Below are positions 51,840 through 63,692 of a stretch of 64,000 nt of DNA, piece by piece. The translations under genes and the position numbers were made by a program. Positions within the stretch are counted from its first letter, which is position 1. Every line of letters starts with the position of its first letter. This DNA comes from Spisula solida (Eukaryota; Mollusca; Bivalvia; Venerida; Mactridae), in assembly GCA_947247005.1 (NCBI GenBank), contig OX365949.1, positions 17,115,130 through 17,179,129 on the forward strand, given 5' to 3'. The notes beneath the pieces were generated by a model. That model did not search any database. It saw only the letters and a list, made by a program, of their open reading frames with translations, and had not been told where the DNA came from.

Positions 51840-54170
51840 AAGCCGTTTTATAATATCACTACGCTTGTATAAATTTGTTCCAATCATTTAACTGAAAAAT
51901 ATTTCTACTTCAATGTTCAATGACGCCATCATTCTATTATACTCTTGTAGCATTTAGCGATCACTTGACGAACTGCCACAGTAAATGATAATGGTAAATT
52001 ACTTAGATCTTAATTAAACTTATCATTATCAAATAATTTGATATCTTCTTAATTATCTCAAATCAAAGCATGAGAATAGAATACTTGGTCCGCAATGTTT
52101 GCAGTATCTCACTAAAGGATCAAATATTTAGTGTCTTTTCAAAATGAACGGCTCGAGTGTGTAATAGTTTCATTCGCGCTATCACACCTTATCAATTTTT
52201 GGAAGACAATGGATTAATCTGAACATCGCGTAATCAAGATATTTTGTGAAATATATCACCTCATGGGGTTTACGATTTTCGGAGATAATTACAGATTAGG
52301 ATCAAAGCCCCTTTTTGAAACAAAAAGGTTTCAGCGTTATATAAAGTAACTTCATCAAACGGTATTGAACGCATTGATTCATATCATTCTAATCCAGGCC
52401 AAGAAAAAGGCGTGTTTGTTTTTTTTAAACGCTTATTTGTCGGATAATATTTCACATAAAAATCCTCATTTGTGAAAAGTTGTTCAATAATAACAAATTA
52501 GTTTTTATATCACATTTTCAATTATACTCTAAGAATAAAGAAAACACACAAAAAAACATTAATTGCAATGTGTTGCACATGTCTGCTCAAAACAATCAAC
52601 TTCGGCCAAGCAATGCTCCATGTTACAATGCACCTGGCTCTGTATTAAATAATGTACCCGGCTCTCCTCCGGGAAAAGCAAATAAGGCGAAATGCCCGTG
52701 CACATCCGTGCTGCGACATTGTTACACGTCGCGTCATATTATTAGGTAGCTTTAATAGAGACACACATTTTTCTGATAAATTGATTTCTCTTTTTTATTG
52801 CGATCAACAATGGTGCGCTTGACGCAAGTTCAGAGGGGTCAGGGCGTCCCATTATTTATACAAGGTCGGTCTCAACGTCACCAGTCACAAGGTCTGTCAT
52901 TCTGGCCCAAATGAGAACAGTCCTCACGGAACAGGCCAATATATGTAACTTCACGCATGGACTATGTGCTAAGGATTCAGGGGATAAAACCTGGTATGAG
53001 TGAGTCAGTTATCTAAATCAGTATATTTCGATTTCTATGGTTCACAATCCTATTTAAAGAGCATACTAAAAGGTATACATACGAACATCACAACATTGGA
53101 CGCCCGCAAACAGTGTGTACATTTTTGTTATCAGTTCATGTATTTTGGGGAAATCTCAATACAAGTAGTTCTTCAATCGCAACTGGACCAACCAATCCCT
53201 GCAAGGGTGTTTTTTTTATTTGTCATGATTCTTTTAAAACGGTCAAAATATTACAGAATTGGCAACAAAAAACTAATGTACGTATAAGAATTATACATAG
53301 CAAATGTTCCAACTAGACTATTCTTACATCTCTCCCAGTAATTTATTTTCAGTTTTGTTCTAATGTAAAAACGACAATACTTGCTGGGTACAGTGTACAT
53401 GTTGTTTATCAAATAAAACTTTATAAAACCATATATATTAATAAGATACACTTTTTATCGAATTCGATTGCATGTATGATATGTGCTATTAACGGAATAT
53501 AAGAAAAACGATGTGGTATAGTTGGAACATTTGCACAGTGTATATGTTGCAACATGCTCTAAGATAAAGATTGAAACTTGGTTGATTTTGAACCGAACTG
53601 ATGTGCGCTATTCGTACATAATGCTTGTAACAACCAAACCTGATCGCCCGATAACACTCGGATTAGATTTATACCGCCAGATTTTTAATACCGATCGAAG
53701 AGATAATCACATTTATCGTTTAAGTATTTTGATAGAGTGAGATATATAATATTGCGCCAAATGGATCTGCGACGAGTCGTGATTTTATAGATAATTTTCA
53801 TTGTGAATATAATTTGATCAAGTGCCTATCTGTTAAATTGACAAATTTGATTTGATCTATCTCGATAGGAGATACGCAATAAGCTCACTTGTTATTTGTA
53901 TAAAAAATATAATAAAGATAATCATCCAATAGCCATTTACATGCGTCGGTGCTTTTTAAAAGAATTCCCAACATAATGATAAGCAAATTTATATAGCATT
54001 TGTTGAACTGGCAAAACGCCGATATAATCCGCCGCCAAATATGCTCCACTTAGAATCTAGGCTGGTGCTTTGTAACCCATGGGTACCGGTGATTTGTGTT
54101 CATATTTGATTTCAGGCATTGGCGTGGCTTTACTGATTCAGGGACAAATCGTTGTTACTGTTAATTGCAT
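51840..54170. other. No gene seen
   Basis: AT-rich. Frames at 52480-52749, 53000-53287 and 53522-53740 show no domains or splice context that I trust. Confidence 0.35.
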
Positions 54171-54179
54171 TTGGTAAAT

Positions 54180-54935
54180 GTATTGGTAGGTGACATTGTT
54201 TTTGTATAGCGGTGGCCCGAGCATTGAGCTAATCCATCTGGAGTTGCTATTGTGTTTGGATAATGGAATCCCGAACACGGCGCTAACAATCTGGTAGTTA
54301 CCATTGGCTTTTGGAAAGCAGTGCTCCGAACATTGTCCCACTCCATCTGGTAGATGTTTTTAGATAGCGGTGCTCTGAGCATTGCGCAAATCCATTTTCT
54401 AAATTGTCATTTAGATAATGTAGCTTTGAACATTGTACAAAGCTGTCTGGTAGTTGCCATTGGTTTTTACAAATACCCGAACATTGTGAAAATATGTCTG
54501 GTAGTTGCCCTTGGGTCTTAACGATGACCCGAACATTCCGCAAATCTGTTTGGATATGCCATTGGGTTTTGCTAACGATGGCCTGAACATTGCGTCAATC
54601 CATCTGGTAGTTGCCATTCTCATCTGGATAACGTTGCTCCGAACATTGCGCAAATCCATCTGATATTTGTCATTTGGTTTTGAATAACGTTACTCCGAAC
54701 ATGGCGCAAATCCATCTGATATTTGTCATTTGGTTTTGAATAACGTTACTCCAAACATTGCGCAAATCCATCTGATATTTGTCATTTGATTTTGAATAAC
54801 GTTGCTCCGAACATTGCGCAAATCCATCTGATATTTGTCATTTGATTTTAGATAACGGTGCTTCGAACATAGCGCAAATCCATCTGATAGTTGCAATTGG
54901 TCTTTGGATAACAGTGCTGCGAACATCCATCGATA
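54180..54935. repeat. 56-bp minisatellite
   Basis: About 13 units of roughly 56 bp containing CGAACATTGCGCAAATCCAT, CTGATATTTGTCATTTG and GTTTTGAATAACG. The spacing is exactly 56 bp between the best copies (54688, 54744). The left half is more diverged. Several overlapping - strand frames are by-products. Confidence 0.88.
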
Positions 54936-55841
54936 TATGTATTAAACCTGTCCAATATTCCACGTTGGTGGTGAAAATACTGCTGCACTGATGAATGCCG
55001 GACTTGTCAAGGAGAACATGTAATTTTGTTAATGGTCGAGCCTCATTAGGTACGATACTCTTGCAGGCATACATATTTCAGTCTATTTACATAGTTTCTA
55101 ATGTATTGGCTTATGTCCAACAAAACGTCTGTAAATAAACTCAGGTGATTATTGACGCTCATTACATAATACTATTCACTTATGCAAAAAATAAATAATC
55201 GTGATTGTCATGTTTCGCTGTCAAACTCAAATCTTAAGGATTTTATGGTTAGGAAAATGTTAGAAAATGTTTTCTACCAAGATGCTATGTAAATACAAGC
55301 ATTGAAATTACCCTTGTGCTTTTGAAGTTCAACATAAAGCTGCTTCGGTATGTTCAAAAATGCATGTAAAACTCATTTTGATGGGTGTTGCTTTATGTGC
55401 TGACTTTGTGATAATTTTGTGGTCTTCATTTTGATTCGTTTTAGTTTATTGGCTCTTGCTCCGGATGTGTTTGCCTGTCAGATGAGACAGAGAGGCTATT
55501 AGAGTAGGCTACAGGGTTTTGTTGCAGTGCAGTTTCATATTTTCTTGTCCATTTTTATGTTTGTCCTTGCGAATAGTTTTAGGCTTGTCATCAGGGATTT
55601 TTCGTTTTTGGTTTGTTCTACTTTGTGCATTTCGTGAACTGCTGCTTCTGTTGAGTGTTGTCCTCCTTGTCCGATTTGTTATTGATATCTTTGATACACC
55701 GGAACACTGCCTAGCCGACGACCTTACATGACTGCAATTCAGTTAAACAATCCAACATAAACACACAAAACTATCTAAGAAAATACGAATTCAATTAAAA
55801 CAAAATAGAGAGTTTGATAGTTACTATTTAACACAACTATA

Positions 55842-56343
55842 CTACTCAAACTTTGCTAAGGGCCACGAAATGGATTTTGATGTCAATCTCACGTTAAAGG
55901 TACAAAGCCGATCAAGAAAACGTTGTGCAATTAATAAAATATCATCTTATCTCCTGCTAAATTTTGCAAATTGATGTCTTGCATTTGAAAGACATTGCCA
56001 AAATGACGTCATTTTCCAGGTAACTGATAAGCCCTATTGGCAGAAACCAAAGTGTCTAGATTAACATTGAAATTTTAATCCCGTTTTTATTACCCTATCA
56101 TGTAAGACCCAAAATTCTAAGAAAATGACTGCATTCTGTTACTACAGAGGCTTGAATGCAGCATGAACATTTTAATGGAGTTGGGCTTATAAGCATGTAG
56201 ACATAAAAAATTTAAGCAATCTTTATTGGTTTACAATATTGCAGATGTAGCATTACGTTTCTGAAAATTCTACCAGTCAATCTTATTCAATTTGCAAAAT
56301 GTTTAAATGGAAAATTGCTTGGCCCTTATCAAATTTTGAGTAG
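55842..56343. mobile_element. TA-flanked inverted-repeat element, 502 bp
   Basis: The left end is CTACTCAAACTTTGCTAAGG and the right end, reversed, CTACTCAAAATTTGATAAGG, about 28 bp in all, with TA on each side. No transposase is seen. TA target use suggests the Tc1/mariner group. Confidence 0.75.
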
Positions 56344-57740
56344 TATATATGCTTTCAAACAAACCAGCACCAATGTCGCCTCAATGTGGAATAGATAAGA
56401 TAGTTAACAACATAATTCATTGACATAAAGTAAAGACCAATTTACTGAAAGTAATAATCATATACATCATTAAGTTTTAAAGTACCATCAGAACCATGCT
56501 ACAAGTGGGTGGTAGCATTACTAGGGGTACCATTAGAAGATGCTAATATTATTCGACTTTTTTATCACATTGTCCTGTATATGACACCAAATATAAACGT
56601 TAAGGACATAAAAATGTAAATATATTTTAGATTCTAGCTAAGAAATAATGTTTTTGACGGATTTATTGTATTGAATGTGTATAATTTACACACGAACCTG
56701 ACTGTATATTGTCATAGTTCGTGCCTGTCCAAGATACACTCCCTTCGCACTGTTAGAACATATCTTGAAAGGACATAAATTGTTCATATATTTAGTGTAT
56801 ATTATTAGTCATTACATCTCATAAGTATTCACAAATTTCATGCTCGTTATGTTCTTTTATTATCTATAGAATTGCTAAGCGTTCGTGATTTAGGATTTAT
56901 TTATGATTGTGCTCCGTTATACTGGTTGGGCACGCGCCATAAAATAGACCCCCTCTATTAACCATCTATTATGCCTTATTAGCGGTAGAACGTCAAGTCT
57001 TAAACACAGTTAATCCTCCTTACCACAACCATACAAAGACCACTTTCGCCAATTTGCATAAATTCATATCATTGTTTCAACTCCGCGGTTCCATTTAAGT
57101 ATCAATGCAATCAGAAGCGCTAGACTCCGGGACGTGAAAGGCGTGTAATTTGCCCAGAATTATGGCAGGCAAGGTCTCAAGCAATAATTCAATGTATGAT
57201 TATGATAACAATTTTTCTTCTCATTTATGTCTCTTTATGTCACTGAAGACTCGTTTGGCAATACATCAACAATTAAGCGCCCGTTTAACCACGAGGGAAC
57301 ATTTATCAAGCGTCTCCACTCCGGCTCTGACATCGCGGAATTATGACAGTCGGCGTCAAATAGGTAATTTGTTGTTGATCCCGTCGAAACAAAAAATCCA
57401 AAAGGAGGCATGAATGTGCGTGTAACACAGCAACGACTACCATCGAGAGAGATCAAGTGAATTTGTGTCGTCTAGAGCAGCTTTTCTCAACATTTGGATC
57501 CAAATCGCTTTCTACAATTCACGACAAGCTATAAAGACTAAATCGCAAATGAAAACACTGAATTGCATAGTGACGTTGGCTGGGACGAGGGATGCATTCA
57601 AGACGATAGTAAATGCTCTAATACCGTTACTATAGTCTTGCAGGCAACCCTCGTGATGATTTACGTATTCTAGTTATGTCGTACATTTGTGAATCATGGG
57701 TGAAATAAAGGTTTGGTTAAAGAACGAATACAGTGACAAA
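56344..57740. other. No gene seen
   Basis: Intergenic, somewhat less AT-rich at 56930-57480. The open frames on both strands at 57150-57456 have no recognisable domain. Confidence 0.35.
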
Positions 57741-57744
57741 GAAG

Positions 57745-58016
57745 TACCTTCTATGAGACTAAAGGCTGCTATAACTATGTACTTCAGCAGTTTTACTATT
57801 GTAACTAGGTCATTCAGCGTAGGCATTTCGCCTTTTGGTTGCTGTATCTTTTCTACTGGGTTATCAGCTAGTGATAATTTATTATACTTTTCGACAGCTT
57901 GGACTTGGGCGGATCTGCGCTTGTTTAGTTGGGCATTGTGCTTTGTGTGTTTTTAATGTTTTCTGTGCTCGGCTGGTTAAGTTGAGTGCAGCCTTCCCTG
58001 TCTGACTTAATATAAT
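57745..58016 (+). repeat. Dispersed repeat, inverted partner of 37.35-37.60 kb
   Basis: Contains GCTGCTATAACTATGTACTT, CTAGGTCATTCAGCG, CGACAGCTTGGACTTGGGCG and TTGAGTGCAGCCTTCCCTG in the order expected from the reverse complement of 37345-37600. It lies just beyond the stop codon of the ZP gene and may form part of its 3' UTR. Confidence 0.75.
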
Positions 58017-58081
58017 CTTTTTGTATGTATTTGACAAGTGTAAATAAAATGTCATGTTACCGAGTACTAAAGCATAACTTA

Positions 58082-61000
58082 TCAAACGAGTCTTGTAGAC
58101 AAATATGTTGAATTTTTTTTCCGAATGTTTGTATAGTCTGTATCCTTCTTATAAGTAATATTCTTTCCATTGGCCAAGTGTACCAAATGACGAACTTCTT
58201 CCTTCGTAAGTCGTCTACATTGCTTGTCTTCTCGGTTCAGTTTTCGTTTTAACCATATGATCATTGTACCGGAAATCATCAGACAACTGATTAATAATAT
58301 TGTGACGCCAATAAACATGCCGTCCCTTACACATGAGCAAGATGCATCTTCCGTTCTTTGCGACATAACTAAAAATAAATAAATAAATAAATACATTTGT
58401 TTTTTTGATCTTTTGAAAATTCACCACCTAACACAAGAAGATACTTGTAAAAGTAAGATATACAGTCATATACACATGTAGAAGTCTTGAAGGGACTGCC
58501 TCACATATTGGTGTATCGTAAAAATAAAATAAAATTGTCAAATACTCGCGTTATTCAGATATAGTTGGCTATATATTCCATAAACAACCACACTGACATC
58601 TAAAATGACTTGAGGAACTTCGGCATTTGGTAGTTATTTTTTTTTCATAAAAAATTCTATAGGGTATTAATACCCTATAGAATTAACACTACTATTACTT
58701 AAATTGCCTGAAATTTGTTCGCATTTGATGGAAACGAATCGAAAATCGAACCAAATACATGTACCTCGCTGATGTTTACGCTGTAGTTTGTTGATGTAAC
58801 AGTTCAATCACGTTTGAATTACATAATTCACAAAGCATGTTGGAAGGAAACTTAGCGCTTTTTTTTCAGGAAAAAAATACTCAGTTGGCGATATCAAGAG
58901 TGGTTTAAATTGCTTATTTACACCAAATCTTTCATAAAGCAACCATCTGTGGCTTTCTATTACATCAATACTTGATCAGGACGGAACATCACGATATACA
59001 AAATTTTTAGCCCAATCTGTGAGGCAGCACCTTTAACAATTACAAGAACTGAGTTGGACAACTCTGTGACCACAGAATCACTAAGGTATGGATTTATTGT
59101 TAGACTCGATACATTACTGGTATACGAGTAAAAACTACACTTATACCTTGAATTATTTTATCCTCCGTTAGAATATCAACGTTAGCAGTAACATGCAGAT
59201 CGTCAAAGTATTCTAAGTTAGTCATGTCTGCTCGGCGATCCCGTGCTGGGTTTAATCCTTCTATGTGGTCTTGTAATTTGTTACATTTTTGCTGAAAGTG
59301 TTTGCGAGAAGAAGCAAATGTAAGGAATACATCAACATAATGCTACGAACTAATTTTATTTGCTAGCAGGTGACTTTGTGTATGGCTAGCACAAATTATT
59401 GTAATAAGTCTTGGAGTAACAAAGGTATGGTCTTCTGTCATACATGCGTCCACTCAGCCTACTTCACATTACATGACCACTGGTTAAAACATAATGTATT
59501 ACCCAAATAAAATATTACTGCCATACAAATATAAATAAATAAATACATACATTTTATATACATGGGTAAAAGGGTCGAGCCTCATGTTCCAAAACTAAGT
59601 TACGACTCTCCCTCACCATGGAACATTGAGTCACAAATAAGCACGCCTGTTATGGCAGGAATTAGAATTATAAAACGGTTTTATGGAAAAAAAGAATCAT
59701 GAAATGGATGTGGTCGACGAAACAAAATAATGTTACAACAGTTTTGAGCATACAGCTTAGCTCTTCTAAAGGTAAGTCAATAAGAAATTAAGTTCACGCA
59801 AATGCTTACCACTGTATGGTTTCCAAGGTGAACATTGAGAGTGCATCTGAATGAAACAGTTACTGTGCCACCACGTAAGTCTGTTGGTTTGAATGCTCTA
59901 AACTTTGCCTCCAGTTTCCCTTGTCTCACGTAAGTAAAATCTGGAAACATCTCTCTGTCCATCGAGCAACTGTCAACAAAGGAGCACAATGATAATGTAT
60001 ACATTGATGAGGTGTAGTCATCTGTTTACACAATAGTGCGTACATAAACATTGCAATTTATTTTATAAATGCCTTATTTTAATACATATTACCGGTATGT
60101 GTATTAATAGAATACTGTATTGGTTTCCGCTGTCTGTTTCTCCAATTAGAATACTAGTGTTTATACAACTTTTATCGTCCTTGCAATCACGACGTTTTTG
60201 ATACCTAAAATTTGGACTTAGTTGTATTGTCTTGTTCAGTTTTACATGTAGCGTGTGCTTGAGGTATAAACCGATTTCGATAACATGGATTTATTGGTTC
60301 AGCGCATTCAAAGCGTTTAGGGGAGCATGTTTTGTTATCGTATTAGAGCAAATTGCATCAATTTTACTGATAAAAATCGGTATCACAACGTCTTATATTC
60401 AATAGCCTCTGTGGCTAAGTGGATATGTGCGTTGACATAATTATATTTGTCCTTTGAAATCGTTGGTTTTGAGTTCAAGCCCAGCAGAAGTCGTCTTTTT
60501 TACTTTGCATAATTTATCATATTATGTTATTTTAATAAGATACAAATGTATAATATTATTTAGATCAATATTCAATATATAAACTTGTTCGTCTGGTACG
60601 ATGTTTAAACAGTTTGAATGTGTGTACTTTACATTCGTTGTGGCAGTGATTTCCTGAGTTAACTATCTTCTTACCATGAATTTAAGTTCATACGAGCCTT
60701 TGATCAGTCTGATACCATAATCATAAGCAATGAATTATTTATATGCGTTTTTTAAAAAAAACAACAGACAGTGTGGGGTTGAACCTAAAACGTTATTCCG
60801 TTGTTATTTGAAATTATCTGCTCTGCCAACTGCGCTATGGTTGCAATTGAACAATGTGTGCTTTGTGTAGCCTAATAAAAAGTTTATATACATGTTATCA
60901 AAGCTGGAGCACATGTATTATGTTTATGTTATAGCCTTCGTATATAAACAAACGGTCAGATTATCGAAATCGGTCTATATGTGCATTGTTTTTATTGTGT

Positions 61001-62697
61001 GTCACTTTATGTATTATACCTTTCGTGTTAGACTGTTTCTTTTAAGTGCTTCCTTCACTGCCCGATTTGTTTTTGTCTTTTTGTGGTTCAAAGACGTAGA
61101 CGTGTACTATTAATTTGCAATATTGTGCATACAAAACCTCGCCTTTTTATTAGAACTTTTCGCACCTCAACCAAAATGTAAGGAAAACCAGGTACGCAGA
61201 TTTAAAGGAGACTTTTGAACTAATTAGAAAATGTTCAGCATTTGAGAATGGGATTTAGTCAACAACATTGACCGATTATCTTGTGTAAAATCACCAACCT
61301 ATGGGACATAACATCGATATGTACATTTGTATGATTTAGATATATTTAATCAATCCTTACCTGTCTTTGATTATTTGCATGTGGTCTGCAAAACATGCTT
61401 TTGCTTCAATATCAAAGTCATCTGAACAAATAAACAAACAAAATAACATTACTTGTAGCAGACTAGCTGGTTGTATGAGTGTTAAGTTTCACAAACGATG
61501 TTACTTCGGCATCATCATCGATTCATTCCCGTTGAGTTGCTGTTTTTTACATTTGACCAAAAGCCAAGTAAACCATACCCGTGCAAACCCCAGCAAACAC
61601 GGGTCTAACTTTATTCGAGGCCTAACACGTTTACTTGCTGGTGCATTTTCTATCGAACAACGTTGATAAAATGTTTACTTCTAACTTCCTGGTGGTTCGA
61701 TCGAATATACTAGTATTTCATTTATAAACTCATATGCATTGCATACATCGTTGTTGTTTTAACAGCTTTGACCTTGACCTTGCGCGTCATTGGAACAGGT
61801 GACATACGCATGATGCAAATTACGATTGACGCAACTGGGCATGTTAAATGCGTGATCGCATGGTGATGATTTTGTACGGACACGTAGCGGACACTGTTGT
61901 AAAGGCATAGGGAACAGTAAACTATCTTCTAAATTATAATTATGAATTTATCTTTTTTTTACCTTGGAACTGGGATTCAAGTTGTATTACCATAGTTATA
62001 TTATTGTTAAGTTTGATGACTTGTCCGGCAACATTTTCATCGTTCATTAACAACAGCATAGTAGCTCTAGGTTTGGTGGTTCTATTGATACCCAGTTGGT
62101 CGTCCAGCTCGCTAGAGAAATAATGTAGCATACGTTCTGTTAGTTATGTGTTAATTGCCATCTGTATTGAGCAACCATTTGTCTTAAGCAACCAATCTGA
62201 TTACATCACGAAACATACACCCAGATTTATGATGTCTGTCTAGGTGATGACATAGTGACGTAACGTATTTCCAAACTATCGGGTTGACATATAAAAAAAG
62301 ATCGACCGATGTTTTAATGTAACCCCCCCCCCCAGAGTGAATGCAGAAACGTGCTCTGCGGATTTTTAAACAATAACTTGACCGTTAAGGCGTAAATCCA
62401 TTGACTAAAGTTGTTCATTAATTCGGAGCTTACAAGACCCTATATTCGTACATTGCATTGGCTGACCAATTTACCAAATTTGCCGTTTCCTCTTAACAAT
62501 TCTTAGGCAAATATAAACAGACAATACATTGACAAGTCAACACTCGAAGTTCAAGGTCAGAATGTAACAAACCTAAGTCTGACATCTCCTCCTATCTCGA
62601 TGTCATCAATATCGGGGTAACACGTCACTGGTATTTGTTTATCTTCCCAAGTTTGATATAATGACTTCTTCTGAATGACCACTTTAAATGTTTGACC
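58082..62697 (-). CDS. ZP-domain transmembrane protein, last six exons (partial gene)
   Basis: Zona pellucida-domain proteins polymerise into extracellular matrices or act as membrane receptors. Six exons on the - strand join in phase with GT/AG borders: 62697-62573, 62111-61963, 61421-61361, 59969-59810, 59291-59147 and 58368-58082. They give 308 residues to a TGA. Visible order: ZP core with WEDKQIPVTCYPD, QVIKLNNNITMVIQ, DIEAKACFADH, the KLEAKFRAFKP strand, TVTVSFRCTLNV and QKCNKL; then RDRR, a furin-type site; then a hydrophobic DLHVTANVDIL patch. After that come a CSC pair, a helix (MFIGVTILLISCLMISGTMI) and a basic cytoplasmic tail of about 65 residues. Glycosylation sites: NRT, NIT, NHT. 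The start and N-terminal part lie to the right or were not recognised. A TTAA-flanked element sits in the last intron. Subfamily and role unknown. Confidence 0.85.
58372..58394. repeat. (AAAT)n microsatellite
   Basis: Five AAAT units directly at the acceptor of the last ZP exon. A similar short tract is at 59534-59550. Confidence 0.8.
58491..59032. mobile_element. TTAA-flanked inverted-repeat element, copy 1
   Basis: 542 bp inside the last intron of the ZP gene. The ends are AGGGACTGCCTCACATATTG and, reversed, AGGTGCTGCCTCACAGATTG. The flanks are TTGA on the left and TTAA on the right. Copy 2 at 63693 has an intact TTAA, so the target is TTAA, as used by piggyBac-type transposases. It contains a 32-bp perfect palindrome at 58653-58684. 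Confidence 0.78.
60405..60489 (+). pseudogene. tRNA-like sequence
   Basis: A-box-like GTGGCTAAGTGGAT and B-box-like GAGTTCAAGCCC about 50 bp apart, in an intron of the ZP gene. The acceptor halves do not pair well, so this is probably a decayed tRNA or SINE head. Confidence 0.4.
60771..60844 (-). pseudogene. tRNA-like sequence
   Basis: The reverse strand has a good A box (TAGCGCAGTTGG) and B box (GGTTCAACCCC) at tRNA spacing, but a poor anticodon stem and an unpaired acceptor. It lies in the same ZP intron as the one at 60405. Confidence 0.45.
61030..61080 (+). repeat. Fragment of the dispersed 37.35/57.75 kb repeat
   Basis: TTTTAAGTGCTTCCTTCACTGCCCGATTTG corresponds, with changes, to the TTGAGTGCAGCCTTCCCTG core of the larger copies. 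Confidence 0.35.
62322..62334. repeat. Poly-C run
   Basis: Run of 11 C's in a ZP intron. Confidence 0.8.
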
Positions 62698-62751
62698 CTA
62701 AAGACAAAATAGCAATCAGAGAAATAGTGCATAGGTTAAAAATTGTACAAC

Positions 62752-62933
62752 ATACTTAAGAGTTTTGTTATACTGTGCCATGTGCATTGAAATGTATATC
62801 AAGCCCTCAAATGGACCCTTTACAAAGGAGCAATTATCATTATACTTTATAAATACACGATAAAATTTGGCGGGGAATAATTTAATGTTGTACTTTGTAA
62901 TCATATCAACCAAAATTTGTGGAAACGTCAACT
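62752..62933 (-). CDS. Possible further upstream ZP exon
   Basis: An open frame reads LTFPQILVDMITKYNIKLFP ... LIYISMHMAQYNKTLK, 55-61 codons, just upstream of the exon at 62697. Its end could join that exon as NKTLKY|GQTFKVVIQKK using a weak donor (GTTGTA at 62751). The better donor GTATGT at 62755 would give the wrong phase. The acceptor side lacks a pyrimidine tract. The spacing of hydrophobic residues and one Cys would suit a ZP-N end, but support is thin. Confidence 0.28.
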
Positions 62934-63277
62934 GGTCATTTTAGTGACCTAACCCTGCACGGGGACATTTACGTGCAGTCCGTACCACGTGCTGTTAACA
63001 CTGCAATATATGTGCAGGTGTTGTCACTGGTTTGAAATACGTGAACATGTACAGATGGAATGTGAAAAAGCTAAGTTACCAGTTTTCGAGGGACGCTTTT
63101 TGACATTTTATCTTTCCCTGGTCATTGGGCTAGATACGGAAACATTGTAATATTGCTCTTAGGTACTTAGGAATTTTCACCAATTTGGAGTCTCACTTAT
63201 AAGGTAATGACGTTGACGAGTTGTTTTAAAATAAGGCTTTATGTCCTACACATAGCATAGACAAAACCTTGCTATCA

Positions 63278-63602
63278 GGCGGATAGAAAAGATCTCCAAT
63301 CAAGACCTATGGACAAGAACAAAACAACAGTCAGTCACTGACTCCATCCTACAGAAGAAGTGGAGATGAATTGGCCACACCCTCAGAAGACCACGGCCTA
63401 ATATTGCCAGACAAGTCATTTACTGGAACCCACAAGGCACCAGGAGAAAAGGAAGGCCGAAGACATCTTGGCGAAGAACCCTGGACATGGGCTTGAGGAA
63501 GTTAATGTTGTCATGGGAAGAAGCGAAAGCAGAGGTCACAGACGTACTCGATGGAAAGCTGTAGTGGAGGCCCTATGCTCCAATGGGAATGAAGAGAACT
63601 AA
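63278..63602 (+). pseudogene. C-terminus of a non-LTR retrotransposon polyprotein, decayed
   Basis: The translated frame reads about 100 residues matching the tail that follows reverse transcriptase in many non-LTR elements: IGHTLRRPRPNIARQVIYW, then NPQGTRRKGRPKTSWRRTL, then RWKAVVEALCSNGNEEN before a TAA at 63602. There is an in-frame TGA at the usual Trp of the RWIGH motif and a frameshift before RWKAVV, so it is dead. The reverse-transcriptase core is absent, consistent with 5' truncation. Clade not determined. Confidence 0.8.
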
Positions 63603-63692
63603 TGTAAAATGTACATACTATTTCTGTCGTGTTGATACTAAAGATCGAAACGAGTATTGAGTCATGACTGCACTTTTAGCTTTATACTTTAA

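Noticed and set aside
51599..51853. 84-codon + strand frame
   Set aside because: Lies inside the GC-rich inverted-repeat element; low stop frequency follows from high GC.
54138..55074. Series of - strand frames with similar peptides
   Set aside because: They tile a 56-bp minisatellite (not a multiple of three), so the peptides recur in shifting frames.
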